A stretch of 64,000 nt of DNA from CBDBCU01 sp965242615 (GCA_965242615.1 CBDESR010000004.1:558001-622000); one strand, 5' to 3'; shown: positions 34,829 through 43,251, numbered from the stretch's first letter. The notes: a model not told the origin generated them from the letters alone. A program made the numbers and translations.

Positions 34829-34869
34829 GCGGGAGTATATAATTCCCTGAGGGCAAGGGAGGTGCAACG

Positions 34870-35157
34870 TTGGGCGGTTGGCTGGGCATAGCGTTGGGCC
34901 TGGTGGTGGGCGGGGTTTTGGTGTTCGGGTTCAATTACTGGTATAGAAAGACCCGCAGCCCGCTGGCGTGGCGGCTGTGGTGCAGCTCCTACATTGGGCT
35001 GGGGGCTTTGGGTATGGTGAACAGCGCGGCCGGGATGGCAATGGAAGGGTTCCATTGGCTCAAGCTGTTCTGGTTTGTGTCGGGGGCCATCGTCACCTGG
35101 ATTGGCCTTTACGGGTGGCAGGGGCGGAAGTCGATGGACGAGAGCCGGGAGGATTAG
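34870..35157 (+). CDS. Small membrane protein, three predicted helices
   Basis: 95 residues beginning with TTG at 34870, with AAGGGAGG ideally placed upstream. Helices lie at about 4-24, 36-56 and 65-84, with a basic cytoplasmic loop (YRKTRSP) and an acidic tail. No family is recognised. It lies between the RTX-like gene and the GMC oxidoreductase; only four bases separate its stop from the next TTG start, so it is probably co-transcribed with the oxidoreductase. Confidence 0.65.
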   Translation: MGGWLGIALGLVVGGVLVFGFNYWYRKTRSPLAWRLWCSSYIGLGALGMVNSAAGMAMEGFHWLKLFWFVSGAIVTWIGLYGWQGRKSMDESRED

Positions 35158-35161
35158 TCGG

Positions 35162-36691
35162 TTGAAGTACGATACGGTCATCGTTGGGGCGGGTTCAGCC
35201 GGGTGCGTACTGGCGGCGCGGCTGACGGAGGCAGCGGGCCGGTCGGTGCTGCTGCTGGAGGCGGGGCCGGATTATCCGGACCCGGCGTTGCTGCCGGCGG
35301 AGTTGAAGTTTGACTTGAACCAGGCGGCGTCGCAGCCTGGGGCGGCGCATAACTGGTCATTTACGGGGCGGGCAACGCCGCAAAGTTCGGCGGATGCGCC
35401 GGTGGCCCGGGGGCGGGTGACCGGCGGCACCAGCGCCATCAACCATCAGATTTTTCTGCGGGGGCTGCCGGAGGATTTTGACGCTTGGGCGGCGGCGGGC
35501 AATGGGGAGTGGAGCTACGGGAAAGTCCTGCCCTATTTCCGCAAGCTGGAAAGGGATACCGACATCGGGGGTGACTTTCACGGGGGCGATGGGCCAATAA
35601 CGGTACACCGCCATCCTCGGGAGACTTGGCTGCCGCTGCAAGCGGCCTTTTATCAAGCCTGTCGGGAGTTGGGCTTTCCGGACGACCGGGATATGAACCA
35701 GCCGGAGGGCGGCGGGGTGGGGGCGTTTCCGTTGAATAACCCGGCCGGGATACGGCAAAGCACGGCGTTGACTTACTTGAATGACTGCCGGCACCGGTTG
35801 AATCTGACTATTCGGGCGAACTGTACGGCGCGGCGGATTTGCTTTGCGGGCCAGCGGGCGGTAGGGGTGGAGGTGGAAAGCGGCGGCGAGGTTTTCACGG
35901 TGGCGGGGGAGGAGATTATCCTGGGCGGTGGGGCGATAGGGTCACCGCAACTGCTGATGCTTTCGGGAGTAGGGCCGGCGGAGGAATTGCGGCGGTGGGG
36001 GATTGACCCGGTTCTGGAACTGCCGGGAGTGGGGCGGAATATGAAAAATCATCCGTCGGTGGGACTGACTTATCGGGCGGGGCCGGAGCATAAGCCGGGG
36101 CCGGAGGCGCCGCGGAATCAGGTAGGGCTGCGGTTCACGGCAGCCGGGTCGGCAGCCCGCAATGATATTCAGGTGCAGCCGACTACTTCCTACCCGGAGA
36201 ATCCGGAGGCTACGGACATTCGGATTGGCTGCCGGCTGGAACTGCCCTACAGCGTGGGGGAGTTGACTTTGACGGCGGCGGATCCGGCGGCGGCGCCCAA
36301 GCTGGATTACCGGTTTCTGACGGACGAGCGGGATTTGGCGCGGCTGCGGGCGGCGGTGCGGCAATGCGTGGCAATTTTTGAGCATCCCGCCTTTGCCGGC
36401 TTGGTGGAGGAACGGTTATCGCCGGCGGACGCCGATTTGGAGTCGGAGGCGGCGTTGGATGCCTGGCTGGTCAGGAATGCGGGGATTGCCGGGCATACCA
36501 GCGTTACTTGCAAGATGGGGCCGGCGGCGGATCCAATGGCGGTGGTGGATCAGTACGGGCGGGTGCATGGATTGGCGGGCTTGCGAGTGGTGGACGCGTC
36601 GATAATGCCGGAAGTAACCCGGGCTAATACCAACGCCACTACGATAATGATGGCGGAAAAGTTGGCTGATGCCATCAAAGCCGGGCATTAG
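35162..36691 (+). CDS. GMC-family FAD oxidoreductase (choline dehydrogenase-like)
   Basis: About 509 residues, starting with TTG at 35162 after GGGAGG. The FAD-binding Rossmann motif is GAGSAGCVLAARL near the N terminus. GMC signatures follow: RGRVTGGTSAINHQIFLRG and the GGGAIGSPQLLMLSGVGP block. Near the C terminus, GHTSVTCKMG carries the active-site His, and VVDASIMPEVTRANTNATTIMMAEK closes the FAD site. It oxidises an alcohol to an aldehyde or ketone; the substrate cannot be told. An upstream frame extension to 35075 overlaps the previous gene and is not used. Confidence 0.92.
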   Translation: MKYDTVIVGAGSAGCVLAARLTEAAGRSVLLLEAGPDYPDPALLPAELKFDLNQAASQPGAAHNWSFTGRATPQSSADAPVARGRVTGGTSAINHQIFLRGLPEDFDAWAAAGNGEWSYGKVLPYFRKLERDTDIGGDFHGGDGPITVHRHPRETWLPLQAAFYQACRELGFPDDRDMNQPEGGGVGAFPLNNPAGIRQSTALTYLNDCRHRLNLTIRANCTARRICFAGQRAVGVEVESGGEVFTVAGEEIILGGGAIGSPQLLMLSGVGPAEELRRWGIDPVLELPGVGRNMKNHPSVGLTYRAGPEHKPGPEAPRNQVGLRFTAAGSAARNDIQVQPTTSYPENPEATDIRIGCRLELPYSVGELTLTAADPAAAPKLDYRFLTDERDLARLRAAVRQCVAIFEHPAFAGLVEERLSPADADLESEAALDAWLVRNAGIAGHTSVTCKMGPAADPMAVVDQYGRVHGLAGLRVVDASIMPEVTRANTNATTIMMAEKLADAIKAGH

Positions 36692-36716
36692 GCCGCCGGT
36701 CAGGGCTTACTCGACA

Positions 36717-37265
36717 ATGCGGCCCACTCTCTACCTGCTGCTGACTGCCCTGGTCAGCTTTCTGGTCTTTGCGGCCGCCTACGCTGTAAAACGGCAAGTG
36801 TTTCCCGCCGATTTTGCTTTGCGGGAAAGCCTCGGGGTAATGTTGGCGTTGCTGCCCTTTCTAGCGGCGGCCCTCTGGCTGCTCTGCCGCCGCCAAATCC
36901 TGCGGCCGGATGGCGCGGCCGCCGTACTGCTGATTTTCCTGCTGGCGGTATTCGGCTTTACCTTAACCGTTCCCGCTGTCTTTGACCGCTCCGTATCCCT
37001 TTACCTGCTCAACACATTGGATAATCGGGCGGAACAAGGAATGACCGAGCCGGAAATCAAGGGCGAGTTTCTGCAAGTCTATTTCGGCGGCAATTACGCC
37101 CTCCGCAAACGGTTGCGCGAACAGACCGCCACCGGCTACCTGACCTATCAAGATAACCGCTACTACATTACGGGCAGCGGGCGGCGATTTGTGGGGTTGG
37201 CGCGCCGCATCAGCCGCTGGTTCAACCTCGACCCGCGCATTGTGGCCCCGGCGTCAAAACAATAA
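36717..37265 (+). CDS. Membrane protein with three helices and C-terminal winged-helix-like domain
   Basis: About 182 residues from the ATG at 36717. Three hydrophobic helices (about 3-22, 40-58 and 68-90) come first. The cytoplasmic C-terminal part, from LLNTLDNRAEQGMTEPEIKG to YITGSGRRFVGLARRI, has the helix-helix-helix-wing pattern of a winged helix. No family is recognised. It starts 25 bases after the GMC gene, so the two may share a transcript. Confidence 0.68.
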   Translation: MRPTLYLLLTALVSFLVFAAAYAVKRQVFPADFALRESLGVMLALLPFLAAALWLLCRRQILRPDGAAAVLLIFLLAVFGFTLTVPAVFDRSVSLYLLNTLDNRAEQGMTEPEIKGEFLQVYFGGNYALRKRLREQTATGYLTYQDNRYYITGSGRRFVGLARRISRWFNLDPRIVAPASKQ

Positions 37266-37635
37266 CTCAGCCACTTCCGTTTTGTTGCGGATGAAATGAT
37301 ATTTTCGCTGCTAGTGCAAAACTGAAAATCATCCCCAACAGAACGGAAGCAACCCGCCCCTCCTTCTCCCTCCGGTTATACCCTCCCTTCATCTTGAACC
37401 TACTGAAATCGTCCCTGCTGGATACCTTTACCTTCAGGTGTGCCACCCATCGCCTATTGACATCACCCCACCAATAACCTATATTCCCCCTGCTACAGTC
37501 TCCGGGTGCAACGGATTCACCCACTAAGTACGCCTGCTTGCAAGGTAGGGCATTTTGCCCCCTTGACAGGCGTACGCGGGAACCCGGCGACTGTAGCAAG
37601 TAGCCCAATCCTGGCTTGCAAGGGGGTTCCCAGCG
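37266..37635. other. Intergenic region with a long imperfect palindrome
   Basis: Outer arms TGCTACAGTCTCCGGG (37491-37506) and its near-complement at 37583-37598 enclose inner arms GTACGCCTG (37528-37536) and CAGGCGTAC (37567-37575) and a central GGGCATTTTGCCC. The left arm carries an extra ~17 bases. A 113-codon minus-strand frame (37608-37267) spans the region but has no recognisable domain, and I do not call it a gene. Confidence 0.6.
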
Positions 37636-38273
37636 ATGAAAGCCTTTCTACCCATTATTGCCTTGGTAATCCTGTCCCTGACCGCCGTTGCCTGCGCCAA
37701 CCCGTCCCGCCCACCGCAACGCCCTATCCCACCTACACCCCGGCCCCAACCTACACGCCCTACCCGACGGCAACGCCCGTTCCGACGAACACTCCCCAAC
37801 CCACTGCGACGCCTCTGCCAACGCCGACGCCGGTTCCCGATTTCCGGATGTACCAAAGCAACGAGGACCGCTTCGAAGTTACTATGCCGGTAGATTGGAC
37901 TGTCGATGCCACGAAAGAACGGGAAGGCGATCATTTTTTCACGTTCCCAGACGCAGAAGGTGCGGCCTTTATCATTCCCTTGGAAATCGGAGAAGTCGTC
38001 CCTCTATCCCTTATGGTTCAGAGATCACTAGACGACTTTGAAGGTAACTTGACCTTCGAGTTGTTAGAAAGCAAAGAAATCGACGCCAACAGCTGGCGCT
38101 CGAGGTTTCATGCTTATATAACGAATCATTCCTGCCTTAGCTCTGAAATAGAGCAGGTATTGAACCGCGTCGGCGGAACGGTTTATGTAGTCTGGACAGC
38201 TGCCTGCCCTTCCTACCTGGAAAAACGAAGGGACGACATTGACAAGTTCCACGAAAGTTTCAGAACTTGGTAA
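37636..38273 (+). pseudogene. Lipoprotein with Thr/Pro linker, frameshifted after the lipobox
   Basis: The ATG at 37636 encodes a lipoprotein signal (MKAFLPIIALVILSLTAVAC). Around 37700 the sense frame switches: the next frame gives QPVPPTATPYPTYTP..., a Thr/Pro linker typical of lipoproteins here, then a ~140-residue domain (FRMYQSNEDRFEVTMPVDWTV to DKFHESFRTW) resembling PsbP/Mog1-like exported domains. The two parts clearly belong to one protein of about 210 residues. Either the gene is inactivated or one base is wrong in this sequence. Confidence 0.75.
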
Positions 38274-38301
38274 ATCACCAACCAAGCCCTACCAGCACAC
38301 C

Positions 38302-38325
38302 GGGGCGGGTCTCCCAACCCGCCCC
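38302..38325. terminator. Strong hairpin after the frameshifted lipoprotein
   Basis: 9-bp stem GGGGCGGGT/ACCCGCCCC with a 6-base loop, 28 bases past the stop; no T tract follows. Confidence 0.45.
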
Positions 38326-38405
38326 CCACCCCTTGACGCCGCCCCCCATTCCCCCTACCCTTAACCCCAAACAATCCCCAGCCAACCCGCCCCGGAGTTA
38401 TCTAA

Positions 38406-39785
38406 ATGCCGATTAACCGCCCCCGGCTCTCCGCCCTGTCCCTTCTGACCCTGGCCGCCGCCCTGCTAACCGCCGCCGCCTGCGGCCCCACCACAGCGCC
38501 GCCAACTCCCTCGTCCGCCACCGTTGCCCCCGTCTTGGCTGCCCCAACCCTGGCCGCCGTCCCCCCGACCCCTGCGCCGCCGCCAACTGCTGCCGCTCCG
38601 TCCCCCGTCGCCCCGGCTGCTCCTACCTCGCTGCCAACCACCGCGCCGCAATCCAGCGCCCCAACTCCCACCGCGGCCGCCACCGCAACTCCCATCACTA
38701 CCCCGCCGCCCGACGACTGGCAGCAAGAAATGCGCGCCGCCCGCCTCTACCCCGGTCAATGGCAAACCGACTTCAGCCAGCGCAGCGTCCCCTACAGCGA
38801 AATCTTTTCCGGCGGCGTCCCCCGCGACGGCATCCCGCCCCTCGACAACCCTAACTTCACCACCGTAACCGCCGCCGACCAGTGGCTCGCCCCCCAGGAA
38901 CCGGTCATCGCCTTCGCCCTCAACGGCGCTGCCAAAGCCTACCCCCTGCAAATCCTCACCTGGCACGAAATCGTCAACGACACCGTCGGCGGCGTCCCCA
39001 TCGTCGCCACCTTCTGCCCCCTCTGCAACTCCGCCATCGTCTTTGAGCGCACCCTCGACGGCGTAATCTACGACTTCGGCGTCTCCGGCAACCTCCGCAA
39101 CAGCGACCTCATCATGTGGGACCGCCAAACCGAATCCTGGTGGCAGCAGCTGACCGGCGCAGCCATCGTCGGTGAACTCACCGGCCGCCAACTGAAACTC
39201 TTGCCCTCCAGCATCATCTCCTGGCAGGACTTCAAGACCGCCTATCCCGACGCCGCCATCCTCTCCCGCGACACCGGCCACCGCCGCGACTACGGCCAAA
39301 ACCCCTACGCCGGCTACGACCGCGCCGACCGTTCCCCCTTCCTCTTCTCCGGCGACCCGGACGACCGCCTCCTCCCTATGGAACGCGTCGCCGCCCTCAC
39401 CGTCGGCGACTCCGCCGCCGCCTTCCCCTTCTCCCTTCTCGAAACCGCCGGCGTCGTCCACTACACCGTCGGCGGCCAGGATCTAGCCGTATTTTTCCAA
39501 CCCGGCGCCCGTTCCGCCCTCGACGCCCCCTCCATTGCCGAATCCCGCGCCGTCGGCGCCACCGGCGTCTTCCTCCGCGCCCTCAACGGCCAAACCCTAA
39601 CCTTCCAGCCCAATGCCAATGGCTTCACCGATACCGAAACCAGCAGCCAATGGAACATCCTCGGCCAAGCCACCGCCGGCCCCTTGGCTGGACAGAAGCT
39701 AACCACCATCGTCCACGCCAACCACTTCTGGTTCGCTTGGGCTGCCTTCCGCCCCGACACCGAAATCGTAAGAGCCGCCCCGTAA
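38406..39785 (+). CDS. DUF3179 domain lipoprotein
   Basis: 459 residues. A lipoprotein signal ends in TAAAC at about residues 22-26, then ~75 residues of Ala/Pro/Thr linker. The DUF3179 domain follows: IPPLDNPNFTTV, WLAPQEPVIAFALNGAAKAYPLQILTWHEIVNDTVGG, and VATFCPLCNSAIVFERTLDG, with the conserved Cys pair CPLC. The function of DUF3179 is unknown; the Cys pair and His (WHEIVND) suggest a metal or redox site. It is anchored outside the membrane. Codon third positions are C-rich, in contrast to the genes at 32.7-36.7 kb. Confidence 0.9.
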   Translation: MPINRPRLSALSLLTLAAALLTAAACGPTTAPPTPSSATVAPVLAAPTLAAVPPTPAPPPTAAAPSPVAPAAPTSLPTTAPQSSAPTPTAAATATPITTPPPDDWQQEMRAARLYPGQWQTDFSQRSVPYSEIFSGGVPRDGIPPLDNPNFTTVTAADQWLAPQEPVIAFALNGAAKAYPLQILTWHEIVNDTVGGVPIVATFCPLCNSAIVFERTLDGVIYDFGVSGNLRNSDLIMWDRQTESWWQQLTGAAIVGELTGRQLKLLPSSIISWQDFKTAYPDAAILSRDTGHRRDYGQNPYAGYDRADRSPFLFSGDPDDRLLPMERVAALTVGDSAAAFPFSLLETAGVVHYTVGGQDLAVFFQPGARSALDAPSIAESRAVGATGVFLRALNGQTLTFQPNANGFTDTETSSQWNILGQATAGPLAGQKLTTIVHANHFWFAWAAFRPDTEIVRAAP

Positions 39786-39796
39786 CCCCCGCCCAA

Positions 39797-39934
39797 GGCT
39801 ATCGCCTATAAAAATCGACATCCCCTCCACACCGTCATTCCCACGAAAGTGGGAATCCAGATAAGCCGGAGACTCTGGATCCCCGTTTCCGTTGAGATTA
39901 GCGGTAAGCAAGCCGCTAGATATATGCCATAGCC
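39797..39934. repeat. MITE-like element with terminal inverted repeats (full-length form)
   Basis: Terminal repeats GGCTATCGCCTATA (39797-39810) and the complement of TATATGCCATAGCC (39921-39934) match at 12 of 14 positions. Inside are the CATTCCCACGAAAGTGGGAAT hairpin, a second half-site CTGGATCCCCGT, and a small hairpin TAGCGGT/AGCCGCTA. No coding sequence. It shares its core with the copies at 14826 and 32550. Confidence 0.75.
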
Positions 39935-40017
39935 CCAAACCGCCGCCCTCCATCCATTGCCAAGCCCGCCGCGCACCCCTAAAATGTAGCAAATCGCCCA
40001 CCCCACAAGGAGCCACT

Positions 40018-40974
40018 ATGCCCACCCCGCAAATCACCTTCGGCTGCAACTTCTCCGTCGAAAACTACTGGGACATCGCCGAATTCGCCCGCCGCGCCGA
40101 GCAGTTGGGCTTCGACCGCATCACCACCGGCGAACACCTCATGGACGGCAACCCGCCCCGGCCTACCCTCCTCAACATCCCCCTCATGTCCGCCGCCGCC
40201 GGCGCCACCCAAACCCTCCGCGTAATGACCGGCATCGTCATCGCCCCCCTCTACCACCCGGTACTCCTCGCCAAACTGGTAACTTCCCTCGACCTCGTCT
40301 CCCACGGCCGCCTCGACTTCGGCATCGGCGTCAGCGGCCAGCGCGGCACCCATGTCGAATTCGACGCCCTCGGCATCCCGGTTCACACCCGCGGCCGCCG
40401 CACCGACGAAATGCTCGCCGTAATGCAACGCCTCTGGACTGAGCAAAACGTCACCCATCACGGCCGCTTCTTCCAATTCAATGATGTAACCCTCTTACCC
40501 CAACCTCAGCAGCAGCCCTATCCCCCTATCTGGGTCGCCGGCCGCAGCGACGCCGCCATGCGCCGCGCCGCCCTCCACGGCGACGGCTGGTATCCCTACC
40601 TCTTCACCGTCCGCCGCCTCCAAGCCGCCAACGAAACCGTCCGCCAAATCGCTACCGATGCCGGCCGCGACCTGACCCACTTCCATTGGGGACTGAACCA
40701 GCCCACCGCCATCGCCGCCGACCGCGACACCGCCCTGGCCGTCGCCGCCGCCCATGTCGGCCAACGCTATGTCACCCCGGAACGCAGCGCCGAGGACATC
40801 GCCCAAGCCCTTTGCATCGCCGGCCCCCCCCAAGACTGCATCCAAGCTATCGAGGAACGCATCAACGCCGGCGTCCGGCACTTCCTCTTCGGCTTCCTCT
40901 CCCCCGACGCCGCCGGTATGTACCAGCAAATGGAAACTATGGCCCGCCAGGTAATCCCCTACTTTCGCCCCTGA
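40018..40974 (+). CDS. LLM-class F420/FMN-dependent oxidoreductase
   Basis: 318 residues. Luciferase-like superfamily signatures: EFARRAEQLGFDRITTGEHL, GIVIAPLYHPVLLAKLVTSLDLVSHGRLDFGIGVSG and PYPPIWVAGRSDAAMRRAALHGDGWYP. The pattern is close to F420-dependent LLM enzymes of actinobacteria and Chloroflexota. Substrate unknown. The start at 40018 has ACAAGGAGCC upstream; the frame is open to 39892 but that part lies in the MITE. Confidence 0.9.
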   Translation: MPTPQITFGCNFSVENYWDIAEFARRAEQLGFDRITTGEHLMDGNPPRPTLLNIPLMSAAAGATQTLRVMTGIVIAPLYHPVLLAKLVTSLDLVSHGRLDFGIGVSGQRGTHVEFDALGIPVHTRGRRTDEMLAVMQRLWTEQNVTHHGRFFQFNDVTLLPQPQQQPYPPIWVAGRSDAAMRRAALHGDGWYPYLFTVRRLQAANETVRQIATDAGRDLTHFHWGLNQPTAIAADRDTALAVAAAHVGQRYVTPERSAEDIAQALCIAGPPQDCIQAIEERINAGVRHFLFGFLSPDAAGMYQQMETMARQVIPYFRP

Positions 40975-41027
40975 CCCACCAACCCGCCGCCGCCCGCCCG
41001 ACCATCATCCCCAAAAGTTACCTTCAT

Positions 41028-41180
41028 CCCCGGCCTTACCGTCATTCCCGTGCCAACGGGAATCCAGAAAACCCTACGCAGTGAACCTCGACCCGGACCA
41101 CCAACCCCGGCCTTACCGTCATTCCCGTGCCAACGGGAATCCAGAAAATCCTGTGCGTGAACCTCGACCCGGACCACCAA
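41028..41180. repeat. Two tandem 76-77-bp units carrying the palindromic repeat
   Basis: Unit 1 (41028-41104) and unit 2 (41105-41180) share CCCCGGCCTTACCGTCATTC, the TTCCCGTGCCAACGGGAA hairpin and GAACCTCGACCCGGACCACC. They differ by a few bases and one indel. The sequence lies between the LLM and SRPBCC genes in a 369-base gap without genes. Confidence 0.85.
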
Positions 41181-41211
41181 CTCCGCCGCTATGTCATTCC
41201 GACCGAAGGGA

Positions 41212-41259
41212 GGAATCTAAAATGCCCGACTTTACCCCCTCTCAAACCCTTTAGATTCC
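41212..41259. repeat. Inverted repeat GGAATCTAAA ... TTTAGATTCC
   Basis: Perfect 10-bp arms at 41212-41221 and 41250-41259, 28 bases apart, preceded by CATTCCGACCGAAGGGAGG. It is a different small palindrome from the CATTCCC family. Confidence 0.6.
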
Positions 41260-41343
41260 CCTGCCCGGCTTGCTTGCCGTTGACTTTCCGAACATCCTGA
41301 ACTTGTCGCCGGACGACTTGACACCAAAGCCAAGGAAACCCCT

Positions 41344-41781
41344 ATGCCCCCAATGCAAATCCAGGCCCACATCCCGGCATCCCCGGAACAAGTCTTCACC
41401 TATGTAACCGCCTTCCCCCTCCACGGCGACCCCGACCTCGCCACCCTCGAATCCAAATACGGCCGCCTCCTCTCCCAAGACGGCGACGCCTACATCTTTC
41501 AGGACAATACCCCCTCCGCCAACCGTTGGCGTTGTACCTTCGACCCGCCCCGCCAGCGCGTAATGACCGCCATCCAATCCACTTGGTCCGACCGCACCGA
41601 CACCTTCGACCCCGACGGCGACGGCACCCTCTGGACCCTGACCTGGCAGCCCCAAGCCACCGGCTTGCCCGCCTTGGTCAAAACCCTCGTTTTCCGCTTC
41701 CGCGGCCGCCGCCAAGTCTATGACCGCATCATCCAACCCGTCCTCGACGAATTCCAACGCCAAAAAACCGACTACTACTAA
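41344..41781 (+). CDS. SRPBCC (START-like) family protein
   Basis: 145 residues. The N terminus (MQIQAHIPASPEQVFTYVTAF) and the C-terminal helix (LVFRFRGRRQVYDRIIQPVLDEF) frame a beta-grip cavity typical of SRPBCC/polyketide-cyclase-like proteins, which bind hydrophobic ligands. No ligand can be named. AAGGA precedes the ATG at 41344; a second ATG is at 41353. Confidence 0.78.
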   Translation: MPPMQIQAHIPASPEQVFTYVTAFPLHGDPDLATLESKYGRLLSQDGDAYIFQDNTPSANRWRCTFDPPRQRVMTAIQSTWSDRTDTFDPDGDGTLWTLTWQPQATGLPALVKTLVFRFRGRRQVYDRIIQPVLDEFQRQKTDYY

Positions 41782-41839
41782 TCAGCTCTCCCTTTCCTGC
41801 CGTCATCCCCTTCTTAACCGCCCTTCCCCTCCCTTAACC

Positions 41840-41866
41840 GTCATTCCCGCGCCCACGGGAATCCAA
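41840..41866. repeat. Palindromic repeat copy (CATTCCCGCGCCCACGGGAAT)
   Basis: One more copy of the CATTCCC/GGGAATCC hairpin, next to a terminator. Confidence 0.65.
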
Positions 41867-41899
41867 AAAATAGCCATCCCGCACTCGTTGCGGGATGGC
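41862..41899 (-). terminator. Intrinsic terminator of ridA
   Basis: On the minus strand a perfect 11-bp stem (GCCATCCCGCA/TGCGGGATGGC, 5-base loop) is followed by TATTTTTTGG. It lies 36 bases past the ridA stop. Confidence 0.9.
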
Positions 41900-41934
41900 C
41901 GTTGCCCCAAACCACTAGCCTTAACCTGACCGAC

Positions 41935-42343
41935 TTACGGCAGCGCCGCCACCGCCTTAATCTCCACCAAAAACTCCTCCCGCACCAGCCCCTCAATCAC
42001 CAGCAGCGTATTCGGCGGATAATCCCCCGCCGGAAACAAACTCGGCAGCAGCTCCGCCCGCGCCGCCATAAACGGCTGCACCGTCTCCCGTCCCACCAAA
42101 TAAGTCGTGAACTCCACCACCTCCCCGAACGACGCCCCGGCCGCCGCCAGTACCGCCTCGATATTCTCAAAAACCTGCCGCGTCTGCGCCGCCACGCTCC
42201 CATCTCCCGCCAAATTGCCCGCCGCGTCAATCCCCACCTGCCCGGCCACAAACACCAACCTCCCGGCCGGCGCCTTCATCCCCTGCGAATACGCCCCCAA
42301 CGGCTGCGGCGCCCCCCGACGTATTAACCACCTCTCTTACCAT
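41935..42343 (-). pseudogene. ridA: RidA-family enamine/imine deaminase with a homopolymer frameshift
   Basis: The frame from 42300 encodes a near-complete RidA: LGAYSQGMKAPAGRLVFVAG, NIEAVLAAAGASFGEVVEFTTYLV with the Arg of the active site replaced or nearby, and PPNTLLVIEGLVREEFLVEIKAVA. The true N terminus, MVREVVNTSG, lies in another frame starting at 42343. Deleting one base of the six-C run at 42312-42317 gives MVREVVNTSGAPQPLGAYSQ, the normal start. RidA removes reactive 2-aminoacrylate in the cytosol. The gene is either slipped, phase-variable, or miscalled by one base. Confidence 0.82.
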
Positions 42344-42426
42344 ACCTAACCCCCTTGCCTTTCCCGAAGTTTCGTACCTACTCAACCGGCTGCCCACTGC
42401 ACCGGCCCCAATGCGCCAATCCCCCC

Positions 42427-43215
42427 CTAATCCGTAGCCGCCGCCACCATATACCGCCCGCCCACCACATTCAGCTGATCCCCCGTAATATACGCCGACT
42501 CCTCCGACGCCAGAAACAGGCACGCATTGGCAATATCGTAAATCGTCCCCTGCCGCCCCAACGGTATCCGCCGCAGCTGCTCCGCATTCCCCGTCGGCCG
42601 CCGTCCCTCCTTCGCAAACCACTCCGGATTGCGTCGCGCCGTGTCAATCGTCCCCGGATTAACCATATTCGCCCGAATGTTAAACGGCGCAAACTCCGCC
42701 GCCACCGCCCGCACCAACCCCCACAACCCCGTCTTGGCCGCCGTCACCGCCGCCGTATCCGGCCGCCCCGTAATCGACGCCATCCCCCCAATCGCGATAA
42801 TGCTCCCCGTCTCCCGCTCCATCATCCCCGGCAATACCGCCTTGCACAAGTAAAAACTGGAATGCAGGTTAATCCCGAAAACCCGATGCCAGTCCTCATC
42901 CGTGACCGACAGCAGCGGATGATGCGGCCGTATCGCCGCATTGCTCACCAGCACATCAATTTTCCCCAACGCCGCCTCCGCTTCCGCCACCAGCCGCCGG
43001 CAATCCCCCGCCTCCGCCCCATCCGCCAAGCCGGTAAAAGTCTTAACCCCCAACTCCCGGCACTCCGCCGCCACCTCCTCCAACTCCTCCCGGCTGTTCA
43101 GCGCGCTCAACGCCAAATCCGCCCCTTCCCGGGCAAAAGTCAACGCCGTCTCCCGCCCGATATTCCGACTCGCCCCGGTAATCAACGCCGTCTTTCCCGC
43201 CAATCGCAAACCCAT
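42427..43215 (-). CDS. SDR-family oxidoreductase lacking the catalytic Tyr
   Basis: 262 residues from the ATG at 43215, which has GGAGG upstream. Classical SDR features are GKTALITGASRNIGRETAL (NAD(P) motif), VLVSNAAIRPHH (NAG-like), and IAIGGMASITG. In the YxxxK position the sequence is AAVTAAKTGLWG: the Lys remains but the Tyr is Val. The C-terminal ANMVNPGTIDTARR and YITGDQLNVVGGRYM are normal. The protein is likely a reductase with altered chemistry, or a non-catalytic member. Confidence 0.86.
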   Translation of the reverse strand: MGLRLAGKTALITGASRNIGRETALTFAREGADLALSALNSREELEEVAAECRELGVKTFTGLADGAEAGDCRRLVAEAEAALGKIDVLVSNAAIRPHHPLLSVTDEDWHRVFGINLHSSFYLCKAVLPGMMERETGSIIAIGGMASITGRPDTAAVTAAKTGLWGLVRAVAAEFAPFNIRANMVNPGTIDTARRNPEWFAKEGRRPTGNAEQLRRIPLGRQGTIYDIANACLFLASEESAYITGDQLNVVGGRYMVAAATD

Positions 43216-43251
43216 TACCTCCAACTCCTGCTAAATCGCCTCAATGAAACC

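Noticed and set aside
37267..37608. Possible minus-strand 113-codon gene with a hydrophobic helix near its end
   Set aside because: Spans the nested palindrome, lacks a ribosome site and any family resemblance.
41028..41180. CRISPR array
   Set aside because: Only two units, the whole unit including the would-be spacer is repeated, and no cas gene is in the window.
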